A stretch of DNA of 64,000 nucleotides from Farysia itapuensis (Eukaryota; Basidiomycota; Ustilaginomycetes; Ustilaginales; Ustilaginaceae): contig JALBYC010000008.1 in assembly GCA_023212645.1 (NCBI GenBank), positions 372,001 through 436,000 of the forward strand, written 5' to 3'. The first letter of the stretch is position 1. Every line of letters starts with the position of its first letter. The notes under the pieces were generated by a model. It saw only the letters and a list, made by a program, of their open reading frames with translations, did no database searches and was not told where the DNA came from. The translations under genes and the position numbers were made by a program. This document shows positions 37,214 to 47,806 of this stretch, in pieces.

Positions 37214-40200
37214 ATGGCGTCGTCACAGAGGCAGACGGTACAGGCCATACCACCCTTCAAGGGCGGACCTCTTCAGGCCACTGATGTAACAAACAGGCGA
37301 CCGACAGCCGCAGAAGCATACGTCGCCCTCGCCAACCGAAAAGCTGGTGCCAATGTCGTATCGACACGAGCCACTGGCTCAGAGAACCGCTCAGCATATA
37401 CTCCTTCGACCCATCGACAGCCAGCCGCACCTGCTGTAGACAGAAGACCGCCCCAACAACAGGCAGCTGAACGACCAAAACCCACCTCTCGCCTCGAGCG
37501 CGAGAAAAAGAGAAACCACAGCGATCCCAAAAATATTGGCCACTGGAGGTTGGACAAGCTCATCGGTCAGGGTGCTTCCGGCAGAGTTCGTCTCGCCATT
37601 CACGAGCAGACTGGACAGCGAGCTGCCGTCAAAATCATCCCACGCACACTCATCAACGCCAGCCGAATGAGTCTTCGAGACGCCGATGTCAAGGCCAACA
37701 AGATGATCCTCGGCATTGAGCGTGAAATCGTCATCATGAAACTCATCGAGCATCCAAACTTGCTCGGCCTCTGGGATGTTTACGAGACCTCAAAAGACCT
37801 GTACGTATCAGACCTACTTCCCCATTGTTCACAAAGCTGACTCTTGACGTTTGCCTCACAGATTCCTAATCATGGAGTACGTCGCGGGTGGAGAGCTGTT
37901 CGACCACCTTGTAGCTCAGGGAAAGCTGTCGCCCAGCGCGGCTCGCAGCTACTTTCGACAAATCATCTTTGGCATGGACTACTGCCATCGCTTCAACATC
38001 TGCCATCGTGATCTCAAGCCTGAAAACCTGTTGCTCGACGAGACGAAAAAGATTGTCAAGGTAGCAGATTTCGGCATGGCTGCACTACAGCCTTCGGAAA
38101 AGATGCTCGAGACCAGCTGTGGAAGCCCACATTACGCCAGCCCCGAAATCGTGAGTGGCAAGAGATACAAGGGTACTGCCAGTGACATTTGGTCGTGTGG
38201 CATTATCCTGTTCGCCCTCTTGTGCGGTCGTTTGCCGTTCGACGACCCCAACATTCAGCAGCTCCTCGGCAAGGTCCGTGCCGGCAAGTTTGCCATGCCC
38301 GAATGGCTTGAGCCTGCCTCGAAGGATCTCATCTGGCGTATGCTCGAGGTCGACCCAGAAAAGCGAATCAAGATGGTCGACATTATGCGTCATCCATGGT
38401 TCACCAACAACGCGCAGGAGAGCTCGGTGAACCCGGTCGCCACTTCCATCGAGGGGCTACATATGGAAGAGCTTCAGCGTGAGACCATCGATTTGGACAT
38501 CTTGGGCAATCTCAAGACTCTCTGGTCGGAGATTAGCGAGCAGGAGATCATTCGCGAATTGCTTGCGCCTGGACCAAACTGGCAAAAGACTTTTTACACG
38601 CTATTGGCCGCTCACCGAGAGAATCACTCTGCGGATGATGAAGAGGATGTGTTCGTAGACGACCAGATTATGACGGCGAGCATCGTGCCTGCCCACTCGT
38701 TGATCGCTGCCTCACCTGCTCCAGGACTTGACAAACCGCGACCGCGAAGGACCAACGAGACAGCTTCGGCGTCGTCCACCCCCTGCTCGCCTCACCTGGA
38801 GAGCGTTGCAATGGACCGACGACACAGCACGCCTGAAAAAGCTACCCAAGACCCGGCAATGCAAGCTGACGCGCAAAATCGCCCGACGGAAGCCGCTCCT
38901 CGTGTGGCACCAGTCGCAAAGGCCGAGCCTCTGCTGTCCAGCCCAACCAAGTTGCGCGCTCCTACGAGCACCAAACCTAGCAACACGGAAGATTTCAAGC
39001 TGCCGCAAATCTCGTTGCAGACTGCATCGCCTCAGAGGAGTGAACGACCGACTTCGGACTTGCAGCGCCGAGCCACTTCGCCGACCAAGGCCACCACCGC
39101 TACCGCTGCTGTCGGTGCGCCTTCCAGTCGCATTGCGCTGGCCGGCCTTAACGACACGGCCGCTTCTAGCATTGTGCCCGTCCGACCGCGCGTGAATCGC
39201 TCCTCTGCTTCCGAAATGATGGCCCCTCTCCCGCTTCCTGGACCGCGGGCGTCTTCTCGACCTGTATCTCCCATCAAGCCCACGTTTGGTACGATTGCGC
39301 CACCAGTCCAGCAGAGACCCAATGTGGTCCGTGCCAACACGATGCAAGGTCCTGCACCGTCCATTGCGGTGCCCGAAGTCGGCGATGCTACCATGCAGAA
39401 GTTTTTCCAGGAAATCGCCGACGAGCTTGCCTCGATTCGCGCGACGGGGGAGAAGCCAGACGCGCTGCAGTCGAAAGTGGAGCAGCTCAAGAGCTCGGTT
39501 GTTGCGCAACGTGCTGCAGCTCAATCAGCGCAAGCGGCGCAGATGCAATCAGTATCGGCTGTGCCCATGGAGCGACGCACGAGCGGCAGCGCCAGCTCGC
39601 GAACGGCGCCGTCACCTTCTGCGCTCAGAAACACGGAGGCGAACCAGTTCGAGGATGCCGAGGACGACGTCAGCGAGAACGAGAGCGTGCGCTCCGTCTC
39701 GGAAGCGTCGACACAGCCTTTCACGCCCTCGACTCCCATGAGTCCTTTCACACCGTCTGATGCCACTGTACCTCTTCCCGCGATGGACAAGGCACGCATC
39801 GCACCAGTGTCTACAACGTCGACTGCTCGCAGCACCGCCAGAAGTGCTCGAGCTACAGCCAGCGCCGGCAGCAACAGCGGCAGCAACTCTCGCCCCACCA
39901 GCGTGTTCAGCAACATCAGCACTGGCAGCAACGGTCTTGGTCGAAAACGCTCCATTCTCGGCCTGCGCCGAGACAAGCGCACTGAGGAGGCCGAGAACAC
40001 GGCCAAGTCGGCTACTAGCGAGCCGAGACAGTCGCCTCAGCTGGCCAGCGTGTTTGCTCCTGCACCCGCGGCAAGTGCCAATGGAGGACCTACCAGAGTT
40101 CAGAAGCTCAACCCAGGCCTTGGTCTCAACCTCGGTCCTACGAACGGATACAATGCCAACACGTTGACGCCTGGCAACGCACTGCCCCCGACTCCCCTTT

Positions 40201-40739
40201 CGCCCTCGGTCGCACCAGGCAAGAAGGACAGCTGGTTTGCCGGTCTTTTCAACTGGAAGCCCGCCTCGTTTACGCTGATGTCGACCGAGAACTCTTCCGA
40301 GACACTCAGCGAGTGCGTCCGCCGATTGCAGAGCTACGGAGTACGTGTGGCGATGGACAGCTCGTCCGACACACACCACACCACGCTTAAGTGCACCATC
40401 AGCGAGTACCGCGAGAGCAACGGCATCCTGACGGCAGCCAAACCGCTGCGCTTCCGAGTCGAGATCACCATCCTGCCCGTCGGCTCGGCGACACAATCTC
40501 CGCATGTCGGTCTAGGTCTGTCGATGCACGGCAACGGCGCTGGCGGGTTCGGCAACAGCCCCGGCCTTGCTTCGCCTGCGCTGAGCAGCTACTCCAAGTC
40601 GAGCGGCGCCAGCGGCATCACATACGCCACTTCCGTCCAAGTCGTCCAGGAGAAGGGCGCCTTGAGCACATTCAAGCTCATCAACGGTCGACTCCGCCGC
40701 GACTGGACACTGGACCACTCCAGCCCTCTTATCATCTAG
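37214..40739 (+). CDS. HSL1: Hsl1/Gin4/Kcc4-family (Nim1-related) protein kinase
   Basis: 1154 residues, exons 37214-37800 and 37862-40739 (intron 61 nt, GTACGT...CACAG). These kinases sit at the septin collar or cortex and promote mitotic entry by restraining Wee1. The kinase domain runs ~110-380: glycine loop IGQGASGRVRLA, catalytic Lys in AAVKIIP, HRDLKPENLLL, DFGMAAL, activation segment ETSCGSPHYASPEIV (Thr/Ser site for an upstream kinase) and DIWSCGIILFALLCGRLPFD. A long Ser/Pro-rich middle with many Ser-Pro sites follows. The last ~170 residues (SWFAGLFNWKPASFTLMSTE onward) look like the membrane-binding KA1-type domain of this family. MASSQRQTVQ is the chosen start; the frame is open upstream. 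Confidence 0.88.
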
Positions 40740-41069
40740 TTAGTGCCTTTTTTGACCCAACTTATTCTTGCATACTACCGCACACATTTTCTTTCTCTCC
40801 CAACCCCACCTCTTTGTCTTTTGCATCGTCTATAGCTTCCCCACACTCTTTTGTCCTGTCGACCGCGTATAATTCTTTCTTTTTTTTACCAACGGCTGTG
40901 GCACTGGTGTATGTGTGTCATCAAAGTGCGGGAATTCTCGGTGTTAATTCGGCGGGAAAAGGAGGTGGAGGGAATAAACCGGGACAGGAAGAAGTCACTT
41001 TTGGATCTTATAGGACGAGCTGATTCAGCGCTTCATGCTTCCTTCCTACCACTCACAAGCAAAGCAGCA
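40740..41069. promoter_or_regulatory. Short intergenic region between HSL1 and RCF2
   Basis: T-rich HSL1 3' UTR followed by the RCF2 leader. No gene seen. Confidence 0.4.
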
Positions 41070-41839
41070 ATGTCGTATGGAACACATCGAGATGTAGGTG
41101 ACGTAGAGCGTCGAGAACAGTGAGTATTGCGTCCAATCTGTGGAGGAGGAGCAGCAGCGAGAGGGGAGGGTTTTGCTGACGAGCTTTGAAACGCGATAGA
41201 CAGTACAATGCGTCGGTGAAGGCGGGCGGGACGGGGTTTGCCACTGGACTGGCTGTTGCAGCGCCGGTAGCGTATGCGCTCAACCGTTCTTGGCCGGCGT
41301 TTAGGGGGCTCACGCCTGCGATCAAGGTGTTCTTCGTAACATCAGCGGCGATAGCAACGGGTGTTATTCGGGCTGACAAGGCGGGGATCGAGTACGACCA
41401 ATCGCACTACACCGACAGAGGAGCGGCAGTCCAACGACAGTACCACTCGCTTCAGGAGCGCGAATGGGCAGAGCTCTCGGCAACCGACAAAGCACTCACC
41501 TGGGCCAAGGAGAACAAGTTTGGCGTCGTAGCAGGAACCTGGGCCGCAAGCATGGGCGGCATCTTTGCCTTTATCCACACTCAACCCCTCAGTTTCGCCC
41601 AGAAACTCGTTCAAACCCGTGTATGGGCCCAGGGCGTCACTCTCGCCAGTCTCCTCGCCATGGCCGCCATCACACAGATCCCCTCCCAGGGCGACAAGAT
41701 TCTCGAACAGCAGAAACACGCAAACGAGCACTCCTGGCGAGACTTTGTCCCCAATCAGCCTGCCCAGGATACTGTCTCTTCCTCCTCATCGTCGCCGTCC
41801 AAAAAGGAATCCGCCTCTTCCAAATCTGCCCCTCACTAA
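41070..41839 (+). CDS. RCF2: Respiratory supercomplex factor 2 (HIG1 domain)
   Basis: 229 residues, exons 41070-41119 and 41200-41839 (intron 80 nt, GTGAGT...GATAG). Rcf2 is an inner-membrane protein that associates with cytochrome c oxidase and III-IV supercomplexes. The N-terminal half has the fungal Rcf2 region (TGFATGLAVAAPVAYALNRS, then TPAIKVFFVTSAAIATGVI) and the second half the HIG1 domain with two helices (ENKFGVVAGTWAASMGGIFA and the LASLLAMAAITQI helix). The C-terminus is a Ser/Lys-rich tail. Joining the exons gives REQQYNASVKAGG in frame; without the first exon there is no ATG in this context. Confidence 0.87.
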
Positions 41840-42038
41840 CACTCACCATTAGATGGGTAGAGCGCCTTTGCCAGCTTCGCCCCCCCTCGCACTTCGCACC
41901 TCACTTAGCTCACTTTGAGCTGTTAAGCTGTTAGACTTTGACATTAGACGTTTTTATCAATTTTCCCCTGCGAAATACAAAGCCGGTGACGCTGTTGTTG
42001 GCCTGCTGCCGTGGGTGTGTGTGCTGTCTGCGATCAAG

Positions 42039-43085
42039 ATGGGTGCGCTGTTCTCGCCAGAGGCTCTGGCGGAGCAGATGGGCGCAGTGGAGCTGCTGTC
42101 GGCGATGTGGTCAGGCGATGGGGAGATGGTCTTGACGGATCAGGATGAAGCGGCGATCCATGCTGTTGGCCAGTTCCTCAACCTGCCCGTAGCATCCTTG
42201 GGCGACGCAGCATCGGTCCAGCTCAAAGCACAGATTCCGAGCGCCGTGCAAGTCACACTGGTGATACGGCCAAGTCCAGAGCTAGAACGGCAGCAGCAGC
42301 AGCAGCAGCAGCAGCAGCGCTTAGGGCTCGTAGTCCATATACCCCTGCGCAAACTATCAGGACAGAGCTCGGCGGAGGAAACAGCAAACGTTCAAGCAGC
42401 GTCTCTCAGTTTGTCAAGTCTGTCGACAGTGTCCAGGTCGACCATGGACAATCTCATGCACGTACTCGATCAGATTCAAAGCGAGCAAGACGACATTGTT
42501 TCTCACGTTATGACTGCCGTCGAGCAGCTGTCTGAGCACATCCTCAGCCTGACGAGCATCGAGGAGCAGAACGCCGAAAAGACGGAAGTGCCAGTCGCGC
42601 GAATCGCAACCGCTGTTAGACGAAGCTGGTACTATCTTCCATCCCTCTCCTCGCGCGACAAGAGAGCCGACATTGTGCAGGCGGCCACCACCTTCACCCC
42701 CGCACTCAGTGGATTCCTCCTCGCAGGCAAACCGGGGCTCATCGTCCTCGAACACCCCCTGTACGCCACCACTGCAGAAGACCGGGCGGTGGAAAGCACA
42801 ACAGCTGCCCACGCACTCGACAGCTTCTGGAGCGACATCAAGAGTCACTCCTGGGGGGATATCCCCTCTTCACACAAAAAAATCTCGGAGAAACTGACGG
42901 AAGCAGTGTGCACGGGTGGGGGGGCTTTCGCGGGCTTTCACGATGTCACCAACTGGCCCGAGACGGAACGTGCGCCTGACCGTGGACGCAAGACAGATCT
43001 GAGTAAGGTAGTCACCTGGCTCGAATCGCGCGGTATTGACGGCAAGGCTTCTCTAGAACGATGTCTGGGCGTAGGATGGGCGTGA
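42039..43085 (+). CDS. RWD-domain protein, RWDD2/DUF1115 family
   Basis: 348 residues, one exon. The N-terminal ~150 residues fit an RWD fold (SAVQVTLVIRPSPELE, then LGLVVHIPLR) interrupted by nine consecutive Gln. The C-terminal part is DUF1115-like: RSWYYLPSLSSRDKRADIVQ, LSGFLLAGKPGLIVLEHPL and a final SWGDIPSSHKKISEKLTEAV region. The animal RWDD2 proteins with this architecture have no well-defined function, so none is offered here. The chosen start MGALFSPEAL is the second in-frame Met; an upstream one adds eight residues. Convergent with NDUFA5, 30 bp between stops. Confidence 0.75.
   Translation: MGALFSPEALAEQMGAVELLSAMWSGDGEMVLTDQDEAAIHAVGQFLNLPVASLGDAASVQLKAQIPSAVQVTLVIRPSPELERQQQQQQQQQRLGLVVHIPLRKLSGQSSAEETANVQAASLSLSSLSTVSRSTMDNLMHVLDQIQSEQDDIVSHVMTAVEQLSEHILSLTSIEEQNAEKTEVPVARIATAVRRSWYYLPSLSSRDKRADIVQAATTFTPALSGFLLAGKPGLIVLEHPLYATTAEDRAVESTTAAHALDSFWSDIKSHSWGDIPSSHKKISEKLTEAVCTGGGAFAGFHDVTNWPETERAPDRGRKTDLSKVVTWLESRGIDGKASLERCLGVGWA
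42291..42317. repeat. (CAG)9 coding for polyglutamine
   Basis: Nine perfect CAG codons within the RWD domain-like part of the preceding gene. Confidence 0.95.
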
Positions 43086-43115
43086 AATTTGCAATCGAAA
43101 AGGTGATCTTTACAA

Positions 43116-43723
43116 CTACTTCTTGTCTGCAGGGTGAACCTGCTGGTCTTCGCCTTCACCGGCTTCTTCGGCCATGGAAAAGTAAGACCATTGACCCGGT
43201 GCTGGCGGGTGCTCGAGCGGCTCCCAGCTAAACATGAGTGTTCCAAATCTCAGTCAGCTGAACGACGACAAAAGGGAAACAGGGCCGCAACTTACGCTTT
43301 CCACTCGCCCATCTTGGCAGCAAGTGCGAACTCTGAATCCGCCTGTTCAATAACCTGTTCCAGCTGTCCACCGTCGAGCTCAAGCTCGACGTTCTCGATG
43401 ACAGACTCTACGTGGGCAGCGTCACTCTGCTTGCCTTGAGTTTGCTGGAGACCGGAGCGAACAATGTCGAGCCTCTGCTGAGTGAGCGCTGTCGTAGCCT
43501 GCTTGTAGACGGACGCATCTGGCAGTTCGGACAGCAAGCTGAGCGTCTTTGTGTATTTAGTCTCGAGGGCCGACAGGGGAGTTGGGTGGACTTCCACGCC
43601 CGTCACGTTGGTGGACTTTTTGAGTCTTGGTGCGAATGAGTTGCCAGACACTGAGGCTAGCGACGGAGCCGCATACGATCGCACCGACGTCGAGGCTACC
43701 CGCAAAGCTCGTGACGCAAACAT
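43116..43723 (-). CDS. NADH dehydrogenase (complex I) subunit NDUFA5
   Basis: 179 residues from exons 43723-43296 and 43227-43116 (intron 68 nt, GTAAGT...GTTTAG). NDUFA5 (B13, fungal 29.9-kDa subunit) is an accessory subunit of the complex I matrix arm. The N-terminus MFASRALRVASTSVRSYAA is a mitochondrial presequence. The core has TNVTGVEVHPTPLSALETKY, SVYKQATTALTQQRLDIV and the family's end segment WEPLEHPPAPGQWSYFSM in the second exon, then an acidic tail. Length matches fungal orthologues. Its presence shows that the organism has complex I. Confidence 0.92.
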
Positions 43724-43972
43724 GGTTGGGCGATAGGGTCAAAGCGAAAGAGAGGGACGAAGCAAAGGTCCCGAGATCGTACATCAGCAAATCCAACTCG
43801 GATCCGCGGATCCGAAGTATTTCATCTGTTAAATCTCACATTTTGTTCCCCACAACCGGACAACCGCACAGCCATGAAGACATCTTGGCGAAACAAGCTA
43901 TGTACAGTGATGAGAGCGAGGCAAAGAAGTATGTACAAAGGAGAGAACAATGGAGGAAAAAAAGGCAGGCGC

Positions 43973-44710
43973 TTACATGTCACCGCCGCCCATGTCTCCA
44001 CCGCCCATGTCACCGCCCATATCGCCTCCGCCGCCGTCTTGATATCCGTCCTGGTACGAGTCTTCCATGCCGTCGGCAATGAGGGCGCCTCCAAGCAGAC
44101 CGGCACCCATGCCCAGCGCTGCACCTCCCATCATACCCATACCGCCTCCACCCATGCCTCCGCCCATGCGCCCACCTCCAAAGCGACTGCCCTGCTGCTG
44201 CACGTACATTGGCTGCTGACCATACATCTGCTGCTGTGGGTAGCCACCGTAGGCAGGCTGGCCGTACATGGGCTGCTGGCCATAGCCGCCTCCATATTGC
44301 TGCGGATGGCCGCCCCAGCCTCTGCTGTCAGCAGCGCCAGAGTGCGGTGGACCTGGCGGCGGTGCATAGCCACCGGAGGACTTGCTCGAGCTGTCGTCGG
44401 CGGGATGCGTCCAGCTGGATTTGGGTGGTGTCGCTTTGGTGTCTACGTAAAAGTAGCGCGAGTAGTTGCTGTCCCACTGCTTGACCCATCCATCGGGTAA
44501 GGGTCGGTTGTCCTCCTTGGGCTTCGAGTCGAATGAGTTCGTCGAGTGCATCGAGGGCGGACCTTGGCCGCCTGCATGTGGTGGCTGTCCACCGCCGTAC
44601 CCGCCACCATACTGTTGCTGGCCATACCCACTGCCACCGTATTGCTGAGACGAAGGACGCCCAGATGGCGCGCCGCCAACCTTGCTAGCCAGCTTATCCA
44701 ACAGACCCAT
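43973..44710 (-). CDS. WW-domain protein with Gly/Gln/Tyr-rich low-complexity tail
   Basis: 245 residues, one exon. A single WW domain at ~72-105 (LPDGWVKQWDSNYSRYFYVD through SSWTHP) has both signature Trp and the WxxP end, predicting binding to Pro-rich ligands. It is flanked by GYGQQQYGGGYGGG-type sequence, then YGQQPMYGQP-like repeats, a Gly/Met-rich hydrophobic stretch (GMMGGAALGMGAGLLGGALI) resembling a glycine-zipper, and a terminal GGDMGGGDM repeat. The glycine-zipper might contact membranes. Related fungal proteins exist but I know no assigned role. The low-complexity composition suggests self-association; that is inference. Confidence 0.75.
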   Translation of the reverse strand: MGLLDKLASKVGGAPSGRPSSQQYGGSGYGQQQYGGGYGGGQPPHAGGQGPPSMHSTNSFDSKPKEDNRPLPDGWVKQWDSNYSRYFYVDTKATPPKSSWTHPADDSSSKSSGGYAPPPGPPHSGAADSRGWGGHPQQYGGGYGQQPMYGQPAYGGYPQQQMYGQQPMYVQQQGSRFGGGRMGGGMGGGGMGMMGGAALGMGAGLLGGALIADGMEDSYQDGYQDGGGGDMGGDMGGGDMGGGDM

Positions 44711-45180
44711 GGCGCGTAGTTGCAGTGAAAAAGTGCGAGACGAGCTAGGTGGATGGATGGGAAGCGAATGGTGAGCAGTGCCTTCTTGCTTCTATTATCG
44801 GTACACAGAAAGGCTTGGCATTAGTGGAGCGCGATTGCTGACTCAGCATTTGTTGCTCGTTGACGCGTGAGACGCGGTACTGTTAGAGTGTCAAACACCG
44901 CATGCAGAGATGCAGAGATGATGTGACTTTGGAGAGGTATCAAAGCAACGCTCTGTCCTACCCTGTTGAGCATACCTTTGCGTGTCGACATACGTAGCAA
45001 GAGACACTCTAGCATCCAGCTACTCGAAACTCGGTCGTACACCTGGACATGGTGTGCTCTTGACGAACGTGAAACTCACTTTCTGGCTCGCGGCCTTTCT
45101 GCCTGTTTGCACCCTTGTGCTCGTGCTTCCGCTTGGATCACCTCATTTCGCTGTTGTGATTCTAGGCTGCAGATACGGGC
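44711..45180. promoter_or_regulatory. Divergent intergenic region, WW protein and SKT5
   Basis: 470 bp without a supported gene; it must hold both promoters. Confidence 0.4.
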
Positions 45181-47601
45181 ATGTCGTCCAACTCGCACGA
45201 GTCGCTCTCGGCGGCGTACGCAAACGTGTACGACTATCTCGACAATTCCGCATCATCCACTGCACCTGCACCTCCTCCTTACCATCAGCAAGCAACGCGC
45301 CACGACCCACAGTCCACCTCGACTTCATCCACCTCGGGTCTGCCAGCAACCGCTGCTAGCACTGCATCATCTTCGAGTTCATACTACTCTGCCCAACAGC
45401 CATACTCTTCGCAGCACTATCCGCACAAGCCGCCACAGAGATACGCAAGTGCAGGTGCCTACCCAGACCATGCCTACACGCAATCGTCTCTGAGGAGCAA
45501 CACCACTGCAGCACAAGCGCCCTCTTCGGCGACCGCTGATTCTGCCATGTACGTGCAGAGCAACATCTCCATGCCTGCCCTTCAAAGTAATGCCTCGACG
45601 CGCAATCCTCCCCTGGCCGACGATATTGGCGAGCATTTTGCCAACATGAACTTGCGGAATACACCCAACTTTGGTCCACAGCGAGTCATGTCGCCCGGCA
45701 TGGGGCCACAGCGAGCTAGATCGCCCGCTCCACCACCGCGGATGCAAAGCGCGGCAGGTGGTGCTTCTTCTGCCCGTGCCAATGCTGCCTATGCAAATCA
45801 TGAGATCAACCAATCAGCTGCCGAGGTCCATCCTGACAATTCGCTGGCCGCGATTGCAGATCAGGTAGAGCAGACCGCCGATGGACTCGATCCCAACATG
45901 CCCACCTCCTCACAGAACGGGAGGGGCAGCCACCATCTTGGACCACGCAATCCCGAGTGGAGTCCCCAACTTGGGCCCCATTCCGTGCACGGTCTTGGGC
46001 ATAACGCGTACGTTGGTCACTATGGTGCAGGCGTGCGACAGCACTCTGCACCCGGCGACTATCCTGCTCCCTTTGGGTCCAATTCAGACGGTGGCCAGCA
46101 GCAAATGGGCTGGGACCCTAACTTTTACCCCAACGGTCCCGCCAACCCCACATACGCGCCCTCAACGTACAGCGGCTTTCAGAATGCACCGGCTGGCTAC
46201 CCATTCGCCCAACAGCCTTTCGGCAATGGGCCGGAAGCAAACGCGTACTTTGCTGCAGCGTCGGGGTATTTGGGCTTTCCAGAAGGTGTTGCGCCTGCAT
46301 TCCCGCCTGGCTCGGGTGGCGCAGATCAGTACAGTGGCTCGGGCTTGATGCCTGGAGGCGCAAGACCAATGCCTACCCGCCAAGGCACGCAAATGTCAGC
46401 CATGTCTGGCATGTCTAGCGGCAATCCGCGCCGCAAATCCAAAGACGCAACGCCCCAACAGACTTTGCCGTTCAACAAATCCTTTGTCGCAGAGTATCGG
46501 CAGCGGATGAAGGGCGATCCTGATCCCGAGGCGCAATTTGCCTATGCAAAGTATCTGATCGAAGCGGCGAAAAAGGTGCAGGATCCGGGCGATGGACCGA
46601 AACAACAGCGCAAGTATCGCGACACGCTTCTGTCTGAATCGCTCAAGCTTATCAAGCGTTTGGCGACGACGGGCATGGGGCTGGGCAAACCTCCTTACTC
46701 GGAAGCGCAATTCTTCCTCGCCAACTGCTTCGGCAATGGTAGCTTGGGGCTGCAGGTCGACCACGAGAAGGCGTACAATCTGTATGTGCAGGCGTCCAAG
46801 CAGAACCATCCGGCTGCGACGTACAGAACGGCCGTATGCAACGAAGTCGGCGCTGGTACACGGCGTGATCACCATCGCGCTGTGCTGTTTTACCGAAAGG
46901 CATCAGCGCTGGGCGACACGGCGGGGATGTACAAGTTGGGCATGGTACTGCTCAACGGCTTGTTGGGCCAGCCACGCAATGTGCGTGAGGCCATTGTCTG
47001 GCTCAAACGCGCAGCAGCACAGGCCGACGAGGACAACCCACACGCATTGCACGAGCTCGGTCTCCTGCACGAGAAACCGACCAACGGTGTCGTATTGCAC
47101 GACGAGGCGTATGCCCGTGAACTGTTCACCCAAGCTGCGCAGCTCGGATACGCTCCTTCGCAGTTCAAGCTGGGCAGCGCCTACGAGTACGGCAATTTCA
47201 CCTGCCCCGTTGATCCACGCCGATCCATTGCGTGGTACACGAAAGCAGCCGGCAAAGGAGACGGCGAGTCGGAGCTTGCGCTCTCCGGCTGGTACCTCAC
47301 TGGCTCTGAGGGGGTTCTCAAGCAGAGCGATTCGGAAGCATATCTCTGGGCTCGACGTGCAGCAAGCAAAGGCATTCCCAAAGCCGAGTACGCTGTTGGC
47401 TACTACTCAGAAGTAGGCATCGGCGTTGAAGCCAATCTGGACGAAGCTAAGCGGTGGTACATGCGTGCGGCCGCGCAAGGCAACAAACGATCCATGCAAC
47501 GCCTGACTGAGCTCAAGAAACTCAAAGCCTCAGGCCTCTCGAGCAAAAAAGGCGCTCGACCTACACGAAAGGATGCCGAAAGCGAGTGCACCGTCATGTA
47601 G
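45181..47601 (+). CDS. SKT5: Chitin synthase activator, Skt5/Chs4 (Sel1 repeats, CaaX)
   Basis: 806 residues, one exon. Skt5/Chs4 activates and localises a class IV chitin synthase (Chs3) at septation and bud-neck sites. The first ~420 residues are disordered, Ser/Pro/Tyr/Gln-rich. From about 430 (LPFNKSFVAEYRQRMKGDPD then PEAQFAYAKYLIEA) a run of Sel1-like repeats follows, such as AQFFLANCFGNGSLGLQVDH, AGMYKLGMVLLNGLLGQPRN, SQFKLGSAYEYGNF and AEYAVGYYSEVGIGVEANLD. The C-terminus CTVM is a CaaX prenylation signal, as in Skt5, which tethers the protein to membranes. Seven or so repeats are visible. No intron disrupts the frame. Confidence 0.93.
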   Translation: MSSNSHESLSAAYANVYDYLDNSASSTAPAPPPYHQQATRHDPQSTSTSSTSGLPATAASTASSSSSYYSAQQPYSSQHYPHKPPQRYASAGAYPDHAYTQSSLRSNTTAAQAPSSATADSAMYVQSNISMPALQSNASTRNPPLADDIGEHFANMNLRNTPNFGPQRVMSPGMGPQRARSPAPPPRMQSAAGGASSARANAAYANHEINQSAAEVHPDNSLAAIADQVEQTADGLDPNMPTSSQNGRGSHHLGPRNPEWSPQLGPHSVHGLGHNAYVGHYGAGVRQHSAPGDYPAPFGSNSDGGQQQMGWDPNFYPNGPANPTYAPSTYSGFQNAPAGYPFAQQPFGNGPEANAYFAAASGYLGFPEGVAPAFPPGSGGADQYSGSGLMPGGARPMPTRQGTQMSAMSGMSSGNPRRKSKDATPQQTLPFNKSFVAEYRQRMKGDPDPEAQFAYAKYLIEAAKKVQDPGDGPKQQRKYRDTLLSESLKLIKRLATTGMGLGKPPYSEAQFFLANCFGNGSLGLQVDHEKAYNLYVQASKQNHPAATYRTAVCNEVGAGTRRDHHRAVLFYRKASALGDTAGMYKLGMVLLNGLLGQPRNVREAIVWLKRAAAQADEDNPHALHELGLLHEKPTNGVVLHDEAYARELFTQAAQLGYAPSQFKLGSAYEYGNFTCPVDPRRSIAWYTKAAGKGDGESELALSGWYLTGSEGVLKQSDSEAYLWARRAASKGIPKAEYAVGYYSEVGIGVEANLDEAKRWYMRAAAQGNKRSMQRLTELKKLKASGLSSKKGARPTRKDAESECTVM

Positions 47602-47806
47602 ATGCCCATCCAACCACCCTGCACTGTTTGTATCCCTCTCCCCCCCACCCTGCAATCACGAATATGTCGATAGTCGGTGAACAGAACGGCGTTTTGCAGT
47701 GTGCTAGTCTGGCCTCCGGGTTTTTCTCTCCTTTTTCGCCGAAGAAGAAATGAAGTTCGCCATACGTGAGCCCCTTTCCTTGCGTCTCTCTTGACTGCGA
47801 CAAACG

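Noticed and set aside
38712..40505. Arg-rich minus-strand frames of 270-297 codons opposite HSL1
   Set aside because: Antisense shadows of the Ser/Pro-rich HSL1 linker.
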